From: Diplosphaera chodatii
Taxonomy: Eukaryota > Chlorophyta > Trebouxiophyceae > Prasiolales > Stichococcaceae
Direction: 5' to 3'
Assembly (NCBI GenBank): GCA_032358165.1
Contig: JAALGY010000033.1
Location: forward strand, 248,001 to 312,000
Length of the DNA stretch: 64,000 nucleotides
The position numbers and the translations under genes were made by a program. Shown piece by piece: positions 57,310-64,000 of the stretch. Below the pieces are notes generated by a model that saw only the letters and a list, made by a program, of their open reading frames with translations, was not told the DNA's origin and searched no databases. Position 1 is the first letter of the stretch; each line of letters opens with the position of its first letter.

Positions 57310-60293
57310 TGCTGTGTCCACATTGTGCAGGCTGAGGCCCCTTTTGAATTACGTCCTGTCAGACCAGCCAGAGGATATACAGCGGGTGGTCAAGGAGATT
57401 GTCCGCCTCGCCGAAGCGCTGTCGCACCTCATCCCCGGCACAGAGGAGGTGATGTCGGGCGGATATGCAGAAGAGCCACCCACCGACACGACAGGTGCAG
57501 AAAACCATGTTAACTGTCTTGCAGGATACGTCAGCTGTCATATGTGATGGACTGGCCGGCTGCGTCAGTTGCATGTCCGTGCTGTGCCCATTTGTGCATA
57601 TTTGCGCTGCGTCATTACAGCCCCGCGTCAAACTGCAGTCTTTCTCTCTCCGATATGAAGGTGCGTCGGCGCCATCAGCCAAGCGCGCCGGCGTCGGCGG
57701 TCATCACACCTTGGCGAAACGACAATGCACGGGCCGTGGTGGCGCGGGCTCGACAGCAGGCACCGCCATGACTGTGCCGGCGGCTGCGCGTGGCGAGCGC
57801 CTGGACCTCACATGCAGCGAGGTGAACCAAAATTACGAGTTTACGACTGTGCTCATGAATGACTGGCGGCATGTGTCAACTTATGGCTGCTCACAACGCA
57901 GCATGCGGGGCGCGCTTTAACGGCGGCAGCCGTGCCGCGAGCTGATGCGCTAGACGAGGTGTACGACTTGTTCAACCAGGAGCGTGCACCGTCCTTGGAG
58001 GCACGTCTGTGGCAGACTCTTTGCATGCAACATGAGCCACATTATGCATGCCTCTGCCTGCCTTCATACCCAGGCATGCACTGTTACACGTATTGTTGGC
58101 ACAACACCCGCTGGATCACCTATGCCCTGATGCAAACAGTTGACATGGTCAATGCCAAGCGCAGGCTCTGCGGGCCGCTAATGCCACGGGGGCGGCTGAT
58201 GACAAGCCCACGGCATCTGATCAGAATGGTGTGCACCGGCGCGACCCCCTAAGGCCCATCTCGGTGAGTTGCTGCAAGATCAGGACATGGTGTGTGCATG
58301 CCGGTACTCATTGACATGCTCGTGCAGCATCCGTCTTGTTGCGTCGCGTAGTCGCCCCACGCGCATGGTATAGATTCCTCTGCACGAACGACACCTTTCA
58401 TACATGCCAGGATGCCCGGGCTGCCGCGCTGGACATGGCGTCTGGTGGACTGCATGGCGGGCAGTCAGCGCCCGTCGCTGGAATGCTGACCTCAAACCTG
58501 GCCAAGGTGTGGCGTTGGCCCATCATATGGCAAGCTGGCTTGCAGCCCATCCCAATAACCATGTAAGTGAGCACATGCCAAAGCGACTTCCAGGTGTGGG
58601 CTGGAAGTGCATTGAGCCGCATCGACGGTTTGTCTTGCTTGCTGGATGCAAACACCCTACAGGCTGCAACAGTACTCGTGCTTGTTGGTGACGGACCTCT
58701 CTCAACTGTGCCAGCAGACACCCGGCAGGGGGCTCTACGCCGTCCCCCGAGGCTCCCTGCTGACTGTGCAAACGACTGGCGAGCTACCAGGCGGTCAGCG
58801 CCACCATCGCCAACCTCGCCTCGATGGCTTGCAGGTGGCTCCATACGCAGCCGCCTGGCATGTGCCCAGTGCCGGCGCCTCACCCACAAATGCATTGGGC
58901 ATATTTGGAACTGCAGATTACGTGCACGCATAGCAGACACTTTGAAACTGCTGAATGGGTGTTAGTGCCTGCAGGAACTCAATATGCCACCGCTCCACTT
59001 CCGCACAGCCCTGCCTGCAGCGCCGGCAATCAACTTCCACATACCCCTGCCTGCCGCGCCACTCCCCAACCCCATAGCAAAGGTATGGCTGATTCACACG
59101 AGTGAGATGCCCGTCCATCCTGTATCTCGTCAGACTCCTATCGAGTCGCGTCACTGTTCCACGGATACTGGCGGACTGGTGTGTCCATCTGGTTGTGCTG
59201 TATGTGCGTCAGTATGCTTCAGTATGTTCACACTGCGATTGTGTTTGTCCGAGCCTGCAGGTGAAGACTCCTGGCGCCGCCCCCAAGCGAATGCCAGCAG
59301 AACTGCGGCGGTTCATGGTAGATGGGGAGAACTTTGCCCGAGCCGACCGGAAGTACGACATTATCGTGTACTGCAGTAGCGAGCTCGACCAGATCGACCT
59401 GTTCAAGGTGCCCACACGAACTCCTCATACCCAGCTACCTACCTGCAGCGCCCCTCTGCGCTGCACCTATGTATTCAGGGCAGCAAGGGGAATAATGTAT
59501 GCCACAGGGGTGTGCCCTCGGACCTAAGGACAAGAGGGATGTGCCTCGCATCATGGAGGGCCTCGCCGATTTTGTCGACGCAAGCGTCGCCGCACATCAG
59601 CACGGCAACCCTGGCAAGTCATCGGGCCAGGTGGGGTGGCCCGTAGCCGCAGCGCCCTCCGTGTCATAGCGTGTTGAGTGGCTCTCGGTGTTGTCGAGTG
59701 TAGTGTGGCACTCCTTCAAACCTGTCTCACCTGTGCACAGGTGCATTTACCCAGCACCAGGCCCCTGGCATATCAGGTGCAGTTCCTGAAATGAAACCTT
59801 GCGAATGCCATGCATCAGCTCTTGGCCTGGCACGCGCAGCCTGCAGCGGCATGCCTCCATGTAGTCCGTTGTCTACGGTCAAAGTGCTTGCGCAGGACCG
59901 TGCGCAAGATGCCGCATACGGCATATGCGGACGTGATGCACAGCTGCAGCGCAATGGCGCGGCGCTGGCCGGTGTGCATGCTGGCCTGGAATCGCTGAGG
60001 CTGTTCGCAGGGGTACCGCTCGAGCAACAAAAACAGGTGCTTGCAAATCTGTTTTCTATTGCCTCGGCCTTGTGCCAGTTCTGTTCGTGTAATCTGCCCT
60101 CATCTGCACACGTCGCTGGCGACAGCAACGACGCCTTCGTCCATGCAGCGGCCAATTGCCGGCAATTGGATTGGCTGGGGTCATGACGCAGCAACCAGAC
60201 GGGCGGCCATCCTGCGATTCAAACTGGAGCTGGCACACACACGGGGCCACCTCCTGCCGGAGCCCAAGAACCCGGCGTACAGACACTCCGAGT
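57310..60293 (+). other. scattered exon-like ORFs, possible unknown gene
   Basis: Plus-strand pieces look protein-like and end near splice signals: LNYVLSDQPEDIQRVVKEIV with RLAEALSHLIPGTEE (57330-57450), DALDEVYDLFNQERAPSLEA (57940-58010), VAPRAWYRFLCTND with DARAAALDMASGGL (58350-58450), AELRRFMVDGENFARADRKY with DIIVYCSSELDQIDLF (59290-59410), VPRIMEGLADFVDASVAAH (59545-59600) and GVPLEQQKQVLANLFSIAS (60010-60070). They are helical, Arg/Ala/Glu-rich and unlike noise. I could not link them into one phase-consistent model or name a family. Confidence 0.3.
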
Positions 60294-63200
60294 GACAGTC
60301 ACCCTGAGAGCGCATGACGCGCCAAGCAGCCTAGATGGAGAGCCTGGACCCGCCACAGGGGCAGACCAGCCGCACTAGAGTCTAGCATTGGTCATCGTAT
60401 GCGGCTGAGAACGACCCCCGCCGATGCAGGGGTCGTTACTGCTGACATATGCGTTCTTGGCAGTGCTGCGGACGACTTACCCTGGATATCTGAAGTTGGG
60501 TGCCACATGATACTGGTCTCCCGCCCGGCTCACGAATGTACAAACATGGGATCCAGTCAGAGGTGCTGCTCCACTGAGAAATCTCTGGCCTCCACCCGAC
60601 CAGGTGTGGCGTGTACATGTACACTGTGAGAATGGACATCAGTCCTGGGGCTTGACCATGAGAGTGTGAAGAAAGCTCAACGACACCTGCAACGACAGTG
60701 CTGCGTGGCATGATGACACCGCCGCTGACGGCCTGGCATGGTCTCAGGGTATCATTGTAGGTGTCGTCGCAGGGTCGCACCCAGTGTTACTGTTGGTGTC
60801 GGACTGGACAACTCAATATTGGACCCATGAGGAATGTATGTTTGCAGGCAGCCGCTGGCAGGCCCCTTCACCGACGCGGCCAAAGTTGGCTGCGCCTTGA
60901 TGGCGTACCGACACGCATCCGATGGCATTCAAAGCAGCAATAAGAAGCTATGGTGGCGATATATATATGGCCCGAGACTTCTCCAAGAATGTGATCCTTC
61001 TCATGCCAAGACACACGCACTGAGCGTGCTGCGCCACATCCTGACGGCTCGCAGACACAAACCACGCAGCCCACCAACTGCGCTAAGGCTGTCTGGCATC
61101 AACGCCTGCAATGCAGTCGTACAGCCCAGCCCCTAGATGTATTGTGCAGTGATGTGGCCCAGTGGCCTGCCGCCGCCGACTCCGGTCTCCGGCAGCAGCA
61201 CACTGCGCCCAATCTGACGGAGTTGGCTGACGCCTCCGGCGCCTCGAAACTCGTGACTTGGTTGCGCACCCGCCGACCCCTGCGTGCGCATGCCAATAAC
61301 AAAGTTGTGAGAATGAGTTGCAGTGCTCTGGTCCCAATTGTACGTCATGCATGCGGACAACGCTCGCGCATTACCTCCAACCCACGGTGCAAGCCTGTAT
61401 CACACTGGACACTGTTCGGACAGCAGCACCTGGCGGGAGAGGGTTGCCGCCGCTGCGCCGCAGCCTCATTCCGCTAGCGGCAGCGGCACGCCCGCATCAT
61501 CGCCCTCCTCGCCGTCTCCGTTATTCTGCAACATGACAGCGCTGAGCGACGGTCAACACATGTGTGGTGGCATGTACAGCGGATACAGCATTGCTGGTGG
61601 CCAGCGTGCCATTTCTGGCCGAGGCGCTGACGGTGGACAGGCTGGGTGCCGAGACACTGCCATCAGCGGGCAGTGCAGGAGGGATAACTGGTTGCGGGAT
61701 GTGCTGGGCTCACCCAGGTCCGCACAGGTGCCACTCCCCGTGTGCGGCGCCGCTCTGCGGCGTCGTCAGCACTGCCGCCAGTTCCTGCAGACGGCTACAC
61801 CTGCAGATGACACTGTCATGACGCTGCTCAGCAGGAGTCAGCCTGGCCGGAGGTGAGCTGCATCTGATGGCGTCTTTGGCGTAGGTGGTCTGCTGGAAGG
61901 CCGAGCTGCGTGCAGGTTTGCTGGATCTGATTGCCAGCCAGTGCACCAGATGCCCAATGGCGCCGCAAAAACGCATGCAACAGGCGGTGGCACGCGACAG
62001 CCTGGTTCCAAGCAGCACCATTATAGGCCGTGAATGAATGCAAATGCATGTAAGCAGCTGCTACGCGCACCTGGCCGCCGACGTGATGAGCAGGCATCTG
62101 CTGTGACGCCAGAGGCGTGTCGCTGCCGCAGCCTGCTGCCGCTGCAGCAGCCGCTGCTGCTTGGGCCGCCGCTGCTTGGGCCGCCGCCACCGCCGCCGCC
62201 GCCGTTGCCTAAGGCCAAGGAAGACAGGCCTGCTGCCATGGGGCATCACAAAGCAAGCTGGAGCTTCCAGAGGCACGGCAGTCGGTCAGGTCAAAGCACA
62301 CTAAAATGAGGCATACTGTGGGATGCACAGCGGAGGACTACTGCTTGCAAAGGATGATCAACCTGTGTGTCACTAAGCGGCAGACCTCGGCAGAGGGCAT
62401 CTGGACAGGCAGTGGTACCGCAGCGGGCGGCTGCGTGATGCCACTGTTGATTGCATGCAGGACCGGCGACTGTGCGGTGGCGCTTCTCGGCCTGCTGCTA
62501 CCGCCATTGGCCTGCAACTCATGCAAGCAGTGGTGCCGACGCGTCCGCAACTGCACAAGTGTGGCAGCATGTGAGCGTGATATAGTATGTCCAGATGGGC
62601 TTGCAATGAATGGGTGGCGGGCTTCGAGCGGTTGGCGCAGGTTCCTGCAGCGTGCAGGCAAACTGCAGGTCTGACGGGTGTCAAGCCAAACACCTGCTGC
62701 GTCCGCACACAGCGCTGCGCAGACCGTCGGTGATGCGGCAGATGTAAGACTCTGCATCAGCCACTACAATATTGCCTGCCGGCTAGCCTCTTCGCGACCG
62801 GGTCCCTGGCGTTGCTGAAGGGTAGCCTGGCATGATTGCTTGATAGTCTAGCCCTGAACCTGGTAACGCCCGATCCGATCAGGACGTGCAAAATAGGGAC
62901 GCACGTCGCAGCAGCGTTTTCAGACTGCAGCGTCGCGGACGTGAACGCTGACAAGCTCTCACAAGCAGGAAAGCTGTATACATGCATGAATACGCTCGCC
63001 ATATCGGGTTTGCTTGGCGCGACAGACAGCGTATCATGGCCCAGACGGCTTGCCTTTCAGGCCTGTGTCCCAGATCCCAATCACCCCCGCCGCGCCGCCG
63101 GTCGAAGAGTTCCACGTCATGCCAGCCTGTTAGCACTTTCGCTTTCGCTTTTAACACTACTTCACTGAGCACAATTGGATGGCTTGTCAACGCCCATCGG

Positions 63201-63937
63201 TGCAGAGTGCTCGCCATGCATTGATATACTGCATCTCAAGCGCGCAGCGCCGTTGCAGATCAGCAGCCGCGCAGGTTACGTGACGGTGCCCCCTCTGGCA
63301 GCAGGCCGCACATCGGCTTGACGCAAGCTGCATATAGAGGCTGTATCAAATGGCTCCGAATGTTGGCAGAGGAGATGTGCTGAGTGCTCACGTGCGCGAT
63401 GTCTAATCGCCGTGCCACGATTGTCGAGGTGCGCGGCACCCCGCACGAGAACGCTTGCAGGTCTTGATGCAAAGGATGCAATAGCCCGCCGTCCTAGGCG
63501 ATTTCCACCTTTACACGCCGCGCCATGATTGCGGCTTCGCTCTCGCGCTTTTGGACAAGCTAGTTGGTAGCCAAGGGCCGAGTGGCGCGGCAGCGAGGCT
63601 CCAGCAGACCGGCAGACACAGCATGCCGACGACGCGAGAGTGTCGCAACCATGCGCAGGAGCCTGGTCGTCAGCCAAGCGTGCTGCCGCATTCGACATGC
63701 AACGCATTACCCCAAACAAAGCAATGCCGCATGATCTAGATCTGCTGGGCTCTTACAGCAGTGATCATGCGCCGCAATGCCGTGCAGATTCCGTCACATG
63801 TGCTGCTACTGATGATGCTGTGACCACTCGCCAAGCTCCAGAGCAGTCCATGTGGACGGTGCCCGACTGCGCCTGCAGATAAGCTCTGGCTTGATGCTGG
63901 CGGGGAAGGCTCTGGCCCCAACCCGCCGGAGACGGCC
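60294..63937. other. region without recognised genes
   Basis: About 3.6 kb with many short ORFs but no family-like sequence on either strand. The one compositional feature is the GCC/GCT-rich tract at 62130-62212. Confidence 0.35.
62130..62212. repeat. GCC/GCT-rich imperfect triplet tract
   Basis: Runs of gccgct, cttgggccgccg and ccgccg. Read on minus they give poly-Ala/Gly, on plus poly-Pro/Leu. A simple-sequence expansion rather than evidence of a gene. Confidence 0.7.
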
Positions 63938-64000
63938 ATGACACTGAAGTTTCAGGAGCGCCCAATGCTGTCCAAGGTGCCGCGCTTGCTGCACGAACTG
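63938..64000 (+). CDS. possible start of a gene cut by the right edge
   Basis: The ATG at 63938 opens a frame to the window end (MTLKFQERPMLSKVPRLLHE). Only 21 codons are visible, so neither coding status nor family can be judged. Confidence 0.2.
   Translation, partial: MTLKFQERPMLSKVPRLLHEL

Noticed and set aside
1..64000. CRISPR arrays, bacterial operons, rRNA or tRNA genes
   Set aside because: No regularly spaced repeats, rRNA or convincing tRNA T-arm/anticodon patterns were seen by eye. A covariance-model scan would be the proper test for tRNAs.

Overview
This is a nuclear genomic segment of a green alga, most likely an aeroterrestrial or lichen-type trebouxiophyte. Evidence: GC-rich, intron-dense genes (exons of about 30-300 bp, introns of about 100-600 bp, GT-AG with several GC-AG); plastid-type products (aspartate kinase with two ACT domains, an STN7/STN8-type thylakoid kinase, transit-peptide-like N termini); and no operons or Shine-Dalgarno spacing. 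The species is an inference. Exon coordinates were assembled by hand from splice signals, reading phase and family knowledge; no alignment or transcript data were available.

Layout. 1-9.9 kb: gamma-glutamyl hydrolase (minus, running off the left edge), aspartate kinase (plus, divergent from it) and organellar methionyl-tRNA formyltransferase (plus), three genes tied to folate, methionine and initiator-tRNA metabolism. 10.4-19.7 kb: two tandem F-box/leucine-rich-repeat paralogues (minus). 20.9-22.7 kb: a small secreted protein with three chaplin-like repeats, each in a symmetrical phase-1 exon. 22.9-25.5 kb: a plastid-type NAD(P)-binding epimerase/dehydratase (minus). 26.4-28.7 kb: a glutamine-synthetase-fold protein that has lost its metal-binding and catalytic residues (plus). 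30.2-39.8 kb: an STN8-like kinase followed in frame and on the same strand by a long low-complexity region with three FF domains, either one fusion gene or two genes. 40.8-46.7 kb: a coiled-coil protein and an 889-residue alanine-rich helical protein (plus). 47.4-51.5 kb: a third F-box/LRR paralogue (plus). 46.0-47.3 and 52.0-53.2 kb: a segmental duplication carrying the last exon of the helical protein and the promoter of the third F-box gene; the second copy is a pseudogene remnant.

53.2-64 kb is mostly sequence without recognisable genes. It holds a BED-like zinc-finger ORF, a 48-bp coding minisatellite, scattered exon-like ORFs and a GCC-rich tract.

The candidates for something undescribed are the chaplin-like eukaryotic surface protein, the pseudo-glutamine synthetase and the possible kinase-FF fusion.
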